A stretch of DNA of 32,717 nucleotides from the NCBI GenBank assembly GCA_964493955.1, contig CAZBPZ010000008.1, positions 1 to 32,717 of the forward strand. Reading direction: 5' to 3'. The stretch's first letter is position 1. Each line of letters begins with the position of its first letter. The translations under genes and the position numbers were made by a program. The notes beneath the pieces were generated by a model. That model ran no database searches. It was given only the letters and a program-made list of their open reading frames with translations, and was not told where the DNA came from. The DNA is from CAZBPZ01 sp964493955. Lineage in GTDB: Bacteria; Chloroflexota; Dehalococcoidia; Dehalococcoidales; Fen-1064. Of this stretch, positions 25,146 through 32,655 are shown in pieces.

Positions 25146-26852
25146 ATGCCCCGTACCGACCTCGTCCTGCTCCACGCCCCCAGCGTCTACGACTTCCGGG
25201 AGAAGGCCATCCTCTACGGCCCGGTGAGCGACCAGATACCGTCCTCGCCGGTCTTCGAGATGTACCCCATCGGCTTTGCCAGCCTGGCGGAGTACCTGGA
25301 GCGCCACGGCTACCGGGTACGCATCGTCAACCTGGCGGTGCGGATGCTGGCGGACCCCCGCTTCGACGCCGAGGCCATGATTGCCCGCCTCAGGGCACCC
25401 GTCTTCGGCATTGACCTGCACTGGATGGTGCACTGCCACGGCTCCATCGAGGTGGCCCGCCTGGTGAAGAAGCACCACCCGGAATCAAAGGTGCTCTTCG
25501 GGGGGCTCTCCGCCTCTTACTTCTTCGGTGAGCTGATGGAGTACCCGGAGATAGACTTCGTCCTGCGGGGTGACTCCACCGAGGAGCCGCTGCGGCAGCT
25601 CATGGACCGCCTCGGGGACGGCGGCAGCCTGGAGTCCGTACCCAACCTGGTCTGGCGCGACGCCTCGGGCGAAGTCAGGCAGAACCCCCTCAGCCACGTC
25701 CCCACCGACCTGGGCCACGTGATGCGGAGCCACTACACCCAGACGATACGCTCGGTGGTGCGCTACCGTGACCTGGCCGGGTACACCCCGTTCCACGGCT
25801 GGCAGGACTACCCCATCAGCGCCGTCATCACCTGCCGCGGCTGCACCCACAACTGCACCATGTGCGGCGGCTCGGCCTTTGCTTTCCGTGAATCATTCGG
25901 GCGGCCCCGTCCCGCCTTTCGCTCCCCGGAGGCCGTCATCAATGACCTGCGGCAAATCAGCCGCTTCAGCCGCGGCCCGGCCTTCATCCTGGGCGACCTC
26001 CAGCAGGCCGGCCCGCAGTACTACCACCGGCTCTTTGAGCTGCTGCGGCAGAACCCGGTACGCAACCAGCTCATCTTCGAGCTCTTCGAGCCGGCCCCGA
26101 AGGAGCTGCTGGAGGAAATGGGGCGGGCCGCCCCCGGCTTCTGCCTGGAAATGTCACCCGAATCGCATGACCCGGTGGCCCGCCGCGCCGAGGGGCGTAA
26201 CTTCTCCACCGAAGCAATGGAGCAGACCCTGCGTGACGCCCTTGATGCCGGGGCAGGCCGGCTGGACATCTTCTTCATGATTGGCATCGCCCACCAGACC
26301 CCGCAGTCGGCCCTGGAAACGGCAGAATACTGCGGCCAGCTGCTGGAGCGCTGCGGTGGCGACCGGCGGCTCTTCCCGTTCATCGCCCCGCTGGCCCCCT
26401 TCGTTGACCCCGCCAGCCCCGCCTTCGTCAACCCGGAAAGGCACGGCTACCGCATCCTTTTCAGGACGGTGGAAGAGCACCGGCAGGCGCTGGTACAACC
26501 GAGCTGGAAGTACTCGCTCAACTACGAGACGGAGTGGCTGACGCGCCAGCAGGTGGTGGAGACCACCTACGAGGCGATGATGCGCCTCAACCAGCTCAAG
26601 GCCGGGTTCGGCGTGATTTCACGGCAGCTGGCCGCGGCCGAGAACGAGCGGCTCGCCAGCGGCCGCGAGCTGATGCACCGCATAGACGAGGCCCTGGCCA
26701 GGGGTGACACTGCGGCCATCGCCGCCCTCAGGCCGGAGCTTGACCGGGTGAACATGTCGGCCAGCACCCACTGGGCCGAACTGAAGCTGCCGCTGGGGGC
26801 CGGCCGGGTGCGGTTCCTGCGCTCGGCCTGGGCCTGGCTGACGGGCCGCTAG
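25146..26852 (+). CDS. B12-binding-type radical SAM protein
   Basis: A 568-residue protein with an N-terminal cobalamin-binding-like Rossmann domain (about 1-160) and a radical SAM domain with CTHNCTMC (Cys233, Cys237, Cys240) binding the 4Fe-4S cluster. ELFEPAPKELLEEM and FFMIGIAHQT are later barrel strands. The classic DxHxxG histidine ligand of base-off cobalamin is not visible in the first domain. The long C-terminal part (about 440-568) is helical and unassigned. ATG 25146 has GGGAG ten bases upstream; the open frame before it overlaps ubiE in another frame. It closes the operon with the prenyltransferase and methyltransferase, so lipid or quinone modification is possible but unproven. 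It overlaps convergent ybjQ by four bases. Confidence 0.88.
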   Translation: MPRTDLVLLHAPSVYDFREKAILYGPVSDQIPSSPVFEMYPIGFASLAEYLERHGYRVRIVNLAVRMLADPRFDAEAMIARLRAPVFGIDLHWMVHCHGSIEVARLVKKHHPESKVLFGGLSASYFFGELMEYPEIDFVLRGDSTEEPLRQLMDRLGDGGSLESVPNLVWRDASGEVRQNPLSHVPTDLGHVMRSHYTQTIRSVVRYRDLAGYTPFHGWQDYPISAVITCRGCTHNCTMCGGSAFAFRESFGRPRPAFRSPEAVINDLRQISRFSRGPAFILGDLQQAGPQYYHRLFELLRQNPVRNQLIFELFEPAPKELLEEMGRAAPGFCLEMSPESHDPVARRAEGRNFSTEAMEQTLRDALDAGAGRLDIFFMIGIAHQTPQSALETAEYCGQLLERCGGDRRLFPFIAPLAPFVDPASPAFVNPERHGYRILFRTVEEHRQALVQPSWKYSLNYETEWLTRQQVVETTYEAMMRLNQLKAGFGVISRQLAAAENERLASGRELMHRIDEALARGDTAAIAALRPELDRVNMSASTHWAELKLPLGAGRVRFLRSAWAWLTGR

Positions 26853-27172
26853 CTGTCCTCCTCCAGGACAACGCCGGTGCCGTAGGCCAGTATCTCGGAG
26901 GCGTTCTGCATCACCATCGACGTGGTGAAGCGCAGCCCCAGGACGGCGTTGGCACCCTTGCTCTCGGCGTCCTCCCGCATCCGCTGCAGCGCCTGCTCGC
27001 GGGACTCGGCCATCATCTTGGTGTACTCCACAATCTCGCCCCCCACCAGGCCCCGCAACTGCGCCATGATGTCCCGGCCCACGTGGCGTGCCCGGATGGT
27101 GTTGCCGAGCACAAGCCCCACCGTCTTGACGATTTTCTTACCCTCAACATGGTCAGAAGTGGTGATTATCAT
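26849..27172 (-). CDS. ybjQ: YbjQ/UPF0145 family protein
   Basis: A 107-residue YbjQ-family protein of unknown biochemical function. The sequence MIITTSDHVEGKKIVKTVGL followed by GNTIRARHVGRDI and SKGANAVLGLRFTTS is the standard pattern. It overlaps the upstream small membrane protein as ATGA and the convergent radical SAM gene by four bases. Confidence 0.92.
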   Translation of the reverse strand: MIITTSDHVEGKKIVKTVGLVLGNTIRARHVGRDIMAQLRGLVGGEIVEYTKMMAESREQALQRMREDAESKGANAVLGLRFTTSMVMQNASEILAYGTGVVLEEDS

Positions 27173-27390
27173 CGCTTGACCCCCTTGAGCCGTTGCTCCT
27201 CCTCCGATTTTGACTGGCGGATACGGTCACGGATGGCAATACCAACGAGGGCCACGAAGGCAACCGCCACCACGCCGACGACGACACGAATCCACAGCGC
27301 CACCAGCGGGGTGAAGAAGAAGCCCCGGGCCACCCAGCCTATCACCGCCAGCACCCCCAGCCCGATGATGATAAACAGTGCGTTCTGCAT
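27169..27390 (-). CDS. Small membrane protein, unknown
   Basis: A 73-residue protein with two predicted membrane segments (about 4-22 and 30-51) and a charged tail ending KSEEEQRLKGVKR. ATG 27390 is preferred because GGAGG lies six bases upstream; an in-frame ATG at 27420 would overlap the cysS end. No family is recognised. It sits between cysS and ybjQ in one operon and overlaps ybjQ by four bases, so it may be YbjQ's membrane partner. Confidence 0.75.
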   Translation of the reverse strand: MQNALFIIIGLGVLAVIGWVARGFFFTPLVALWIRVVVGVVAVAFVALVGIAIRDRIRQSKSEEEQRLKGVKR

Positions 27391-27407
27391 GGCAAGCCTC
27401 CGCGTAA

Positions 27408-28772
27408 TCACCTCTTCCATTTCCAGGCGGTACCCCGGGGCCCGTCCTCCAGCACGACGCCCAGCCCCGCCAGCCCCTCCCGTATGCGGTCCGCCAGCTC
27501 GTACTGCTTCGCCCGGCGCAGCTTCGCCCGGATGTCCACCAGCAGGTCAATGAACGGCCTCGCCTCGGCCGGGGCGGCTTCCGGCTCCTGCAGGGTCAGC
27601 CCCAGCACGCCGGCCAGCTCCTTGAGTAACGCCCGCGCCCGCGAGGTGTTCTGCCCGGCCTCGTCCCCCCGGTTGATGTCCCGCGCCAGGTCGAAGAGGA
27701 CGGCCACTGCCTGCGGGGTGTTGAAGTCGTCATCCATGGCGGCCACGAAGCGCTCCCGGTAGGGCGCCGGCTCCAGCTCCTCACCACCGGCCGCCGGGAC
27801 CTCTTTAGCCGCCACCTGGCGCAGCCGCTCTGCCCCCCGCTCCGCCGCTGCCAGCGCCTCCTCCGAGTAGGTCAGCGGGTTGCGGTAATAGGAACTGAGA
27901 ACAAAGATACGGATGGCATCGGCACTGAAGCGCTCCAGGGCCTGGCGGATGGTCACCAGGTTGCCAGCCGACTTGCTCATCTTGTCGGCATGGAGCTGGA
28001 GCAGGCCGTTGTGCATCCAGTACCTCACGAACGGCTTCCGGCCGGTGAAGGCCTCGGACTGGGCGATTTCGTTCTCGTGGTGGGGGAAAATCAGGTCGGC
28101 CCCGCCGCCGTGGATGTCAATCTGCTCGCCCAGGTACTTGAGCGACATGGCGCTGCACTCAATATGCCAGCCGGGCCGTCCCTTTCCCCAGGGACTGTCC
28201 CACGAGGGCTCGCCCGGTTTGGCCGCCTTCCAGAGGACGAAGTCCATCGGGTCTTCCTTGGCCTCGCCGGGCTCAATCCGGGCACCCGCCTTCATCTGCT
28301 CGAGGGTGCGGTGGGAGAGCTTGCCGTAGTCGGGCAGGCGGCGCACCCTGAAGTAGACGTTACCATCAACCTCATAGGCATACCCCTTCCCCAGCAGTCC
28401 CTGCACCATCTCCAGTATCTTGGGTATCTCCCCGGTGGCCCGGGGGTAGACGTGGGCCGGCAGGATGTTGAGGGCGTCCATGTCCTCCAGGTAGCGCCGG
28501 GTGTACTTCTCGGTAAGCTCGCGAACGGTGATGCCAAGGCGGTTGGCCGTGGCAATGATGTTATCCTCAATATCGGTCACGTTCTCCACGTGGCGCACCC
28601 GGTAGCCGCGGTACTCCAGGTAGCGCCTGACGACATCGAAGACGATGTAGCTCATGGCGTGGCCGATGTGGCTATCACTGTAGGGGTTGATGCCGCAGAC
28701 ATAGAGCGTGACCTCTTCCCCCAGGGGAACGAACTCTTCCTTGCGCCCGGTAAGGGTGTTGAATATCTTCAT
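27408..28772 (-). CDS. cysS: Cysteinyl-tRNA synthetase
   Basis: A 454-residue class I synthetase that charges tRNA-Cys. The zinc ligands expected for CysRS are present: Cys26, Cys206, His231 and Glu235. HIGH is at 35-38 and KMSKS at 264-268. GWHIECSAMSLKYLG and GGADLIFPHHENEIAQSE are conserved blocks. Two departures from the common type are notable: YVCGINPYSDSHIGHA instead of CGPTVYDxxHIGH, and TDIEDNII instead of TDIDDKII. These look like a lineage-specific form rather than damage. MshC-type ligases share some of this, but the length and C-terminal anticodon-binding part fit CysRS. It follows ispF by 15 bases. Confidence 0.95.
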   Translation of the reverse strand: MKIFNTLTGRKEEFVPLGEEVTLYVCGINPYSDSHIGHAMSYIVFDVVRRYLEYRGYRVRHVENVTDIEDNIIATANRLGITVRELTEKYTRRYLEDMDALNILPAHVYPRATGEIPKILEMVQGLLGKGYAYEVDGNVYFRVRRLPDYGKLSHRTLEQMKAGARIEPGEAKEDPMDFVLWKAAKPGEPSWDSPWGKGRPGWHIECSAMSLKYLGEQIDIHGGGADLIFPHHENEIAQSEAFTGRKPFVRYWMHNGLLQLHADKMSKSAGNLVTIRQALERFSADAIRIFVLSSYYRNPLTYSEEALAAAERGAERLRQVAAKEVPAAGGEELEPAPYRERFVAAMDDDFNTPQAVAVLFDLARDINRGDEAGQNTSRARALLKELAGVLGLTLQEPEAAPAEARPFIDLLVDIRAKLRRAKQYELADRIREGLAGLGVVLEDGPRGTAWKWKR

Positions 28773-28787
28773 GCCGCCGTCTTCCCG

Positions 28788-29276
28788 CTACTCCTCTTCC
28801 GGCTCAACCGGCTCCAGGGTGGCCACCGCCCAGGCGGCAATACCCCTGCCCTCGCCGGTGAAGCCCAGGCCCTCGCTGGTGGTGGCCTTGACGCTGACAC
28901 GGCAGACGTCCATCCCCAGTGTCCGGCAGAGGGAATCACGCATCCGGCCGATGTGCTCCACCAGCCGGGGCTGCTCGGCTATGACCGTCACGTCCACGTT
29001 ACCGATGCTCCACCCGTGCTCGGCCAGCAGGTCACGCACCCGGCGCAGCAGCTTCAGGCTGGAGATGCCCTCGTACTGCGAGTCGCCCGGCGGGAAATGA
29101 TGGCCAATGTCACCGAAGGCGGCCGCCCCCAGCAGGGCGTCCGTGACGGCGTGGGTAAGGACATCGGCATCGCTCCAGCCCTCCAGTCCCTTCTCAAACG
29201 GGACCTCCACCCCACCCAGCACCAGTTTCCGCCCCGGCACGAGGCGGTGTACGTCAAAACCCGTGCCCACCCTCAT
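28788..29276 (-). CDS. ispF: 2-C-methyl-D-erythritol 2,4-cyclodiphosphate synthase
   Basis: IspF catalyses the cyclisation step of the non-mevalonate isoprenoid pathway. The 162 residues include the metal ligands Asp8, His10 and His42 (GFDVHRL and DVLTHAVTDALLGA), FGDIGHHFPPGD, and KATTSEGLGFTGEGRGI. It starts one base after the ispD stop. The pathway product would feed the prenyltransferase substrate used at 23.5 kb. Confidence 0.96.
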   Translation of the reverse strand: MRVGTGFDVHRLVPGRKLVLGGVEVPFEKGLEGWSDADVLTHAVTDALLGAAAFGDIGHHFPPGDSQYEGISSLKLLRRVRDLLAEHGWSIGNVDVTVIAEQPRLVEHIGRMRDSLCRTLGMDVCRVSVKATTSEGLGFTGEGRGIAAWAVATLEPVEPEEE

Positions 29277-29277
29277 G

Positions 29278-29994
29278 CTACCGTTCCCCCTTGCGCTGCC
29301 TTTCCTTCCAGAGTGCCGCTGCCACCACCAGGTCCTCCGGGGTGGTCACCTTGATATTATCATGGTCTCCCGGGAACAGCCTCACCCTGTAGCCGGCCCG
29401 CTCCACCAGCGAGGCATCATCAGTTGCATCGCCCGTTACCCTGTGGTAGGCGGTGTCAATAATATCACGCCGGAAGACCTGCGGCGTCTGCACGGCGTAC
29501 AGGCTGCCGCGTTCCAGCGTCTGTTTCACCGTGCCGTCCGCCCCCGCCAGCTTGATGGTGTCCGCCACCGGCACGGCCGCCACCGCTGCCCCCACCTCCA
29601 CCGCTGCCTTCAGGCCGCGCTCAACCAGCCCGGGAGTGACCAGGGGGCGGGCAGCATCGTGGACAACCACCCATGTCCAGTCCCGGTCAAGATGCTGTAA
29701 CCCGGCGGCCACCGAGTCCTGGCGGCGCTCCCCGCCGAGGCAGAACTCAACCGGCTTCTCCCAGCCGCCCCTGGCCAGCAACCGCCGGCCCCGGGCGATG
29801 TTCTCCCTACTCATGACAACCACAATCTGCCCCAGCGCCCGGCAGGCAACAAACGCCTCAACCACGTGCACCAGCAGCGGCTTGCCCCCCAGCCGGGCGA
29901 AGACCTTGTCCGCGCCACCCATGCGCCGGCTGGCACCGGCCGCCACGATAACGGCCCCGGCTACCGGCCTGTCTGGTCTCTGCCTGCTTGTCAT
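29278..29994 (-). CDS. ispD: 2-C-methyl-D-erythritol 4-phosphate cytidylyltransferase
   Basis: IspD transfers CMP to methylerythritol phosphate. The 238-residue form from ATG 29994 has the nucleotide-binding N-terminus AVIVAAGASRRMGGADKVF, the block GGERRQDSVAAGL, and VVVHDAARPLVTPGLVE with the conserved DAARP, then TPQVFRRD and DDASLVERAG. An upstream in-frame GTG at 30021 lies beyond the predicted start site, so ATG 29994 is preferred. First gene of ispD-ispF-cysS-small membrane protein-ybjQ. Confidence 0.93.
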   Translation of the reverse strand: MTSRQRPDRPVAGAVIVAAGASRRMGGADKVFARLGGKPLLVHVVEAFVACRALGQIVVVMSRENIARGRRLLARGGWEKPVEFCLGGERRQDSVAAGLQHLDRDWTWVVVHDAARPLVTPGLVERGLKAAVEVGAAVAAVPVADTIKLAGADGTVKQTLERGSLYAVQTPQVFRRDIIDTAYHRVTGDATDDASLVERAGYRVRLFPGDHDNIKVTTPEDLVVAAALWKERQRKGER

Positions 29995-30011
29995 CCGCAC
30001 TGGGCCAATTG

Positions 30012-30040
30012 AGTTTACCACAATGGCCGTGGCCCGTGAA
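30012..30040 (-). promoter_or_regulatory. Promoter of the ispD operon
   Basis: Minus strand TTCACG (30040-30035), 17 bases, TAAACT (30017-30012) preceded by TGG. It is back to back with the queF promoter. Confidence 0.45.
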
Positions 30041-30043
30041 CCG

Positions 30044-30052
30044 TGGTAAAAT
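30044..30052 (+). promoter_or_regulatory. Extended -10 promoter of queF
   Basis: TGGTAAAAT on the plus strand forms an extended -10; no good -35 is present. Initiation near 30059 would give a leader of about 56 bases. Confidence 0.45.
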
Positions 30053-30061
30053 CAGGAAGGT

Positions 30062-30092
30062 CCCCGGGAATTTCTCCCGGGTGCCACCGGGG
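30062..30092 (+). other. Hairpin with an alternative partner in the queF leader
   Basis: CCCGGG (30063-30068) pairs with CCCGGG (30076-30081) around a 7-base loop. Alternatively CCCCGG (30062-30067) can pair with CCGGGG (30087-30092). The two are mutually exclusive. The region precedes the GGGAGAGG ribosome site of queF. It does not show the A-rich tail of known preQ1-I aptamers. Confidence 0.35.
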
Positions 30093-30114
30093 CAACTACC
30101 AGGGAGAGGCCACC

Positions 30115-30537
30115 ATGAGCGAAAAGATATGGCCAACCGAAGACAGGTACACCTCCCGGCGCTACGACATCAAAGGGGAAGAGGCCATTGACGTGGCGGT
30201 GCTGGAGACCGTCCCCTTCGAGTACCCCGGCTCGGACACGGAGGTGGCCTACGAGACGGAGGAGTTCACCGCCGTCTGCCCCTGGACCGGTCTGCCCGAC
30301 TTCGCCCGGCTGGTCATCACCTACGTGCCACGGGAGAAGCTGGTGGAGCTGAAGTCGCTCAAGTACTACCTGACGAGCTTCCGCAACGTGGGGATACTGC
30401 AGGAGCACGCCGTCAACCGGATACTCAACGACCTGGTGGACCTAGTGGAACCCAGGTCAATGACGGTTGAGGCAGAGTACCGCGAGCGGGGCGGCATCAG
30501 GGGGTACGCCGTGGCGCGCTTCGGGGTGGTGGGGTAG
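30115..30537 (+). CDS. queF: NADPH-dependent preQ0 reductase QueF
   Basis: QueF reduces the nitrile of preQ0 to preQ1 on the way to queuosine in tRNA. The 140 residues are the short, unimodular form. The catalytic Cys55 is in EEFTAVCPWTGLPDFARL with Asp62, followed by the QueF motif VELKSLKYYLTSFRN. ATG 30115 is preceded by GGGAGAGG. The last seven codons lie in a 22-bp sequence repeated at the end of radA, 716 bases away, and the final base of the TAG stop falls just outside that repeat. Confidence 0.95.
   Translation: MSEKIWPTEDRYTSRRYDIKGEEAIDVAVLETVPFEYPGSDTEVAYETEEFTAVCPWTGLPDFARLVITYVPREKLVELKSLKYYLTSFRNVGILQEHAVNRILNDLVDLVEPRSMTVEAEYRERGGIRGYAVARFGVVG
30515..30536. repeat. 22-bp direct repeat, left copy
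   Basis: Begins CGCGCTTCGG and ends GGTGGGGTA; encodes the last residues of QueF. It is identical over 22 bases to 31231-31252 and in the same orientation. The next base differs, after which GCC follows in both copies with a one-base shift. Confidence 0.9.
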
Positions 30538-30544
30538 CCGGAGG

Positions 30545-30886
30545 CTATGAGAGCCCCAGGCTCCGTTTGATGGCCCTATCGACTTCGGCCATCTTATCTC
30601 TCCCAAGCTGGCCGCACCTGTCCCCCAGCCAAGACTTGTCCACCGTCAGTATCGCCGACAGGTTAACACTACTGTCCCTGGGCAAGCCGCTCTCCTCACG
30701 CGTGAGCGGCACAATAAAGGGGTAAGGGCGAACGGCGGCACTGGTGATGGCAGCAACGATGGTGGTAGGGCTGTAGCGGTTGCCGATGTCATTTTGAATG
30801 ACGAGAGCCGGCCTGAGGCCAGCCTGTTCACTGCCTCTCGCAGGACTCCAGTCCACCCAGTAAATCTCACCACGCCTTACAGCCAT
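30545..30886 (-). CDS. mazF: MazF/PemK-type mRNA interferase toxin
   Basis: A 113-residue MazF toxin, a ribosome-independent RNase that cuts mRNA at short sequences. The N-terminus RRGEIYWVDWSPARGSEQ and GLRPALVIQNDIGNRYSP are close to the Bacillus subtilis type; the key residues Arg25 and Thr48 fall at the same numbers from ATG 30886. A TTG six bases further upstream is an alternative start. It follows the antitoxin stop by nine bases and reads toward the end of queF. Confidence 0.93.
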   Translation of the reverse strand: MAVRRGEIYWVDWSPARGSEQAGLRPALVIQNDIGNRYSPTTIVAAITSAAVRPYPFIVPLTREESGLPRDSSVNLSAILTVDKSWLGDRCGQLGRDKMAEVDRAIKRSLGLS

Positions 30887-30895
30887 CGCCAAGGA

Positions 30896-31141
30896 CTACT
30901 CCCACTCTGGAAGTACCTGGCGCTGCGCCTGGCGGGCCAGGACCGCCACCTCCCTCAATTCCCCAGCCAAAACACGGTAACCTTCTTCCATCTCCGCCCG
31001 CAGCCTTCTATCCGCCATTTCCCGCAGACAGGCAGCCACCACTTTACTCCGGCTGGTGCCGCGCTCACGGGCTACTTCGTCGGTGAGAGCAACGAGTTCC
31101 GCCGGTACAGTGACCGTCAACTTGACAGTCCGGCTAGTCAT
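30896..31141 (-). CDS. mazE: Ribbon-helix-helix antitoxin (MazE-like)
   Basis: An 81-residue antitoxin. Residues about 4-45 (VKLTVTVPAELVALTDEVAR and SRSKVVAACLREMA) form a ribbon-helix-helix DNA-binding domain. The acidic C-terminal tail (AEMEEGYRVLAGELREVAVL, ending LPEWE) should wrap the toxin. GGGGA lies eight to ten bases before the ATG. It precedes mazF in the usual antitoxin-first order and likely represses its own promoter. Confidence 0.9.
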   Translation of the reverse strand: MTSRTVKLTVTVPAELVALTDEVARERGTSRSKVVAACLREMADRRLRAEMEEGYRVLAGELREVAVLARQAQRQVLPEWE

Positions 31142-31169
31142 ACTGAATCCCCATACAGAAAGCTAGGAT

Positions 31170-31198
31170 ATAATACCTTTACCATAAGGTAACATACC
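31170..31198 (-). promoter_or_regulatory. mazEF promoter with palindromic operator
   Basis: The -10 TATTAT (31175-31170) has no consensus -35. The 17-base spacer contains the perfect inverted repeat TTACC-4-GGTAA (31179-31192), and AGGTAT occurs on both sides of it as a direct repeat. Position and symmetry fit autorepression by the RHH antitoxin. Confidence 0.6.
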
Positions 31199-31224
31199 TG
31201 CAGTGTACCCTGTCAATTGTCCTG

Positions 31225-32610
31225 CTACACCGCGCTTCGGGGTGGTGGGGTAAGCCCCACCTTCACCGCCTCCCGCAGGCTGCCGGTGCGGATTATGTCA
31301 AGCCCAGCCGGCACCTCAATCTTGCTGCCGGCCTTCGGCACCAGGCACCGCCTGAAACCGAGCCGGGCCACCTCGCCCACGCGCCGCTCCAGTTGCGGCA
31401 CCGCCCGCAGCTCGCCGCTGAGGCCAACCTCGCCCACCGCCGCCAGGTACGGGTCCACCGGCGCGTCCTTGAAGCTGGAGGCCACCGCCAGCGCCACCCC
31501 CAGGTCGGCCGCCGGCTCGCCGAGCCTCAGCCCGCCGGTCACGTTCACCATCACGTCCTGCGTCCCCAGCTTGAGGCCCAGCCGCTTCCCCAGCACGGCC
31601 GTCACCAGCAGCAGCCGGTTGAAATCCACGCCGTTGGCAGTGCGGCGCGGCTGCCCGAAAGACGTGGGGTGGGTCAGGGCCTGCACCTCCACCAGCAACG
31701 GCCGGCTGCCCTCCAGCACCGGCACCACCACCGAGCCGACCGTCTCCTCGCCCCGCTGCGAGATGAAGGCCCGCGACGGATTGTCCACCTCCACCAGCCC
31801 GGCCGCCCTCATCTCGAAGACACCTATCTCGTTGGTGGAACCGTAGCGGTTCTTGACACAGCGCAGCACCCGGTAAGCGCTGAAGGATTCCCCCTCCAGG
31901 TAGAGCACCACGTCCACAATGTGCTCCAGCACCCGTGGCCCGGCGATGGCACCCTCCTTGGTGACATGACCGGTGATGCAGACCGGTACGCCGCTGGCCT
32001 TGGCCCACTGCATCAGCCGCAGGGCGCTCTGGCGTACCTGGGTAATGCTGCCGGGGACACCCTCCACCCCGGCCACGCTGACCGTCTGGATGGAGTCGAT
32101 GACCGCCAGCGCCGGAGTGAGCGAGTCAACCTGCTCGAGGAGGGAGTCAACATCCGTCTCCGGGAGCAGGAACAGCCCCTCCCCGCCGATGCCGAGCCGC
32201 CCCGCCCGCAGCCTGACCTGCCGGGCCGTCTCCTCACCGCTGACATAGGCCACGGTCCCGCGCCGCCCGGCCACCAGCGCCGCCACCTGCAGCAGCAGGG
32301 TGGACTTGCCGATACCCGGCTCACCCCCCACGAGCACCAGCGAGCCGGGCACGAGCCCGCCCCCGAGGACACGGTCAAACTCGCCCAGCCCCACCGGAAA
32401 ACGGGCCGCCGTATCCCCCGGGGATACCGTCGAGAGTTCCTGGGGCCGGCCCGGAGCGGAACGCGGGCGGGTCCTCGCCTCCGGCACCACGGCCGCCACC
32501 TCGGAGAAAGTGTTCCACTCGCGGCAGGCGGGGCAGCGCCCCAGCCACTTCAGCTCCTCGTGGCCGCACTGCTGGCAGACAAAGACCACCCGCGGGCGAG
32601 ACTTCTCCAT
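31225..32610 (-). CDS. radA: DNA repair protein RadA (Sms)
   Basis: RadA is a RecA-like, DnaB-like helicase that promotes branch migration in recombination repair. The 461 residues contain the N-terminal zinc finger (Cys12, Cys15, Cys26, Cys29), Walker A GGEPGIGKSTLLL, the RadA motif KNRYGSTNEIG (KNRFG in others) and a C-terminal Lon-protease-like domain (GLKLGTQDVMVNVTGGLRL). The last residues, LTPPPRSAV, are encoded by the right copy of the 22-bp repeat plus its flank; the stop lies in the sequence between the repeats. Confidence 0.97.
   Translation of the reverse strand: MEKSRPRVVFVCQQCGHEELKWLGRCPACREWNTFSEVAAVVPEARTRPRSAPGRPQELSTVSPGDTAARFPVGLGEFDRVLGGGLVPGSLVLVGGEPGIGKSTLLLQVAALVAGRRGTVAYVSGEETARQVRLRAGRLGIGGEGLFLLPETDVDSLLEQVDSLTPALAVIDSIQTVSVAGVEGVPGSITQVRQSALRLMQWAKASGVPVCITGHVTKEGAIAGPRVLEHIVDVVLYLEGESFSAYRVLRCVKNRYGSTNEIGVFEMRAAGLVEVDNPSRAFISQRGEETVGSVVVPVLEGSRPLLVEVQALTHPTSFGQPRRTANGVDFNRLLLVTAVLGKRLGLKLGTQDVMVNVTGGLRLGEPAADLGVALAVASSFKDAPVDPYLAAVGEVGLSGELRAVPQLERRVGEVARLGFRRCLVPKAGSKIEVPAGLDIIRTGSLREAVKVGLTPPPRSAV
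31231..31252. repeat. 22-bp direct repeat, right copy
   Basis: Identical in sequence and orientation to 30515-30536. Read on the minus strand it encodes the C-terminal PPPRSA of RadA. Confidence 0.9.
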
Positions 32611-32655
32611 GGGCAGACTTTAGCCGATTACGCCACCGAGGGCAAGGGGCAACCC

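Larger units (their letters stand above)
30537..31230. mobile_element. Possible mazEF-carrying insertion between direct repeats
   Basis: The 694 bases between the repeats contain only the toxin, the antitoxin and their promoter/operator. There is no transposase, integrase or visible terminal inverted repeat. The promoter part (31142-31200) is clearly more AT-rich than its surroundings. The perfect 22-bp flanks look like a target duplication or a recombination scar. It may have moved with help from functions elsewhere. Confidence 0.5.

Noticed and set aside
30053..30114. preQ1-I riboswitch upstream of queF
   Set aside because: A hairpin exists in the right place, but the A-rich tail and conserved loop of the aptamer are absent.
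30537..31230. Classical insertion sequence or MITE
   Set aside because: No transposase and no inverted terminal repeats at the edges of the 694-base segment; only the long direct repeat is present.
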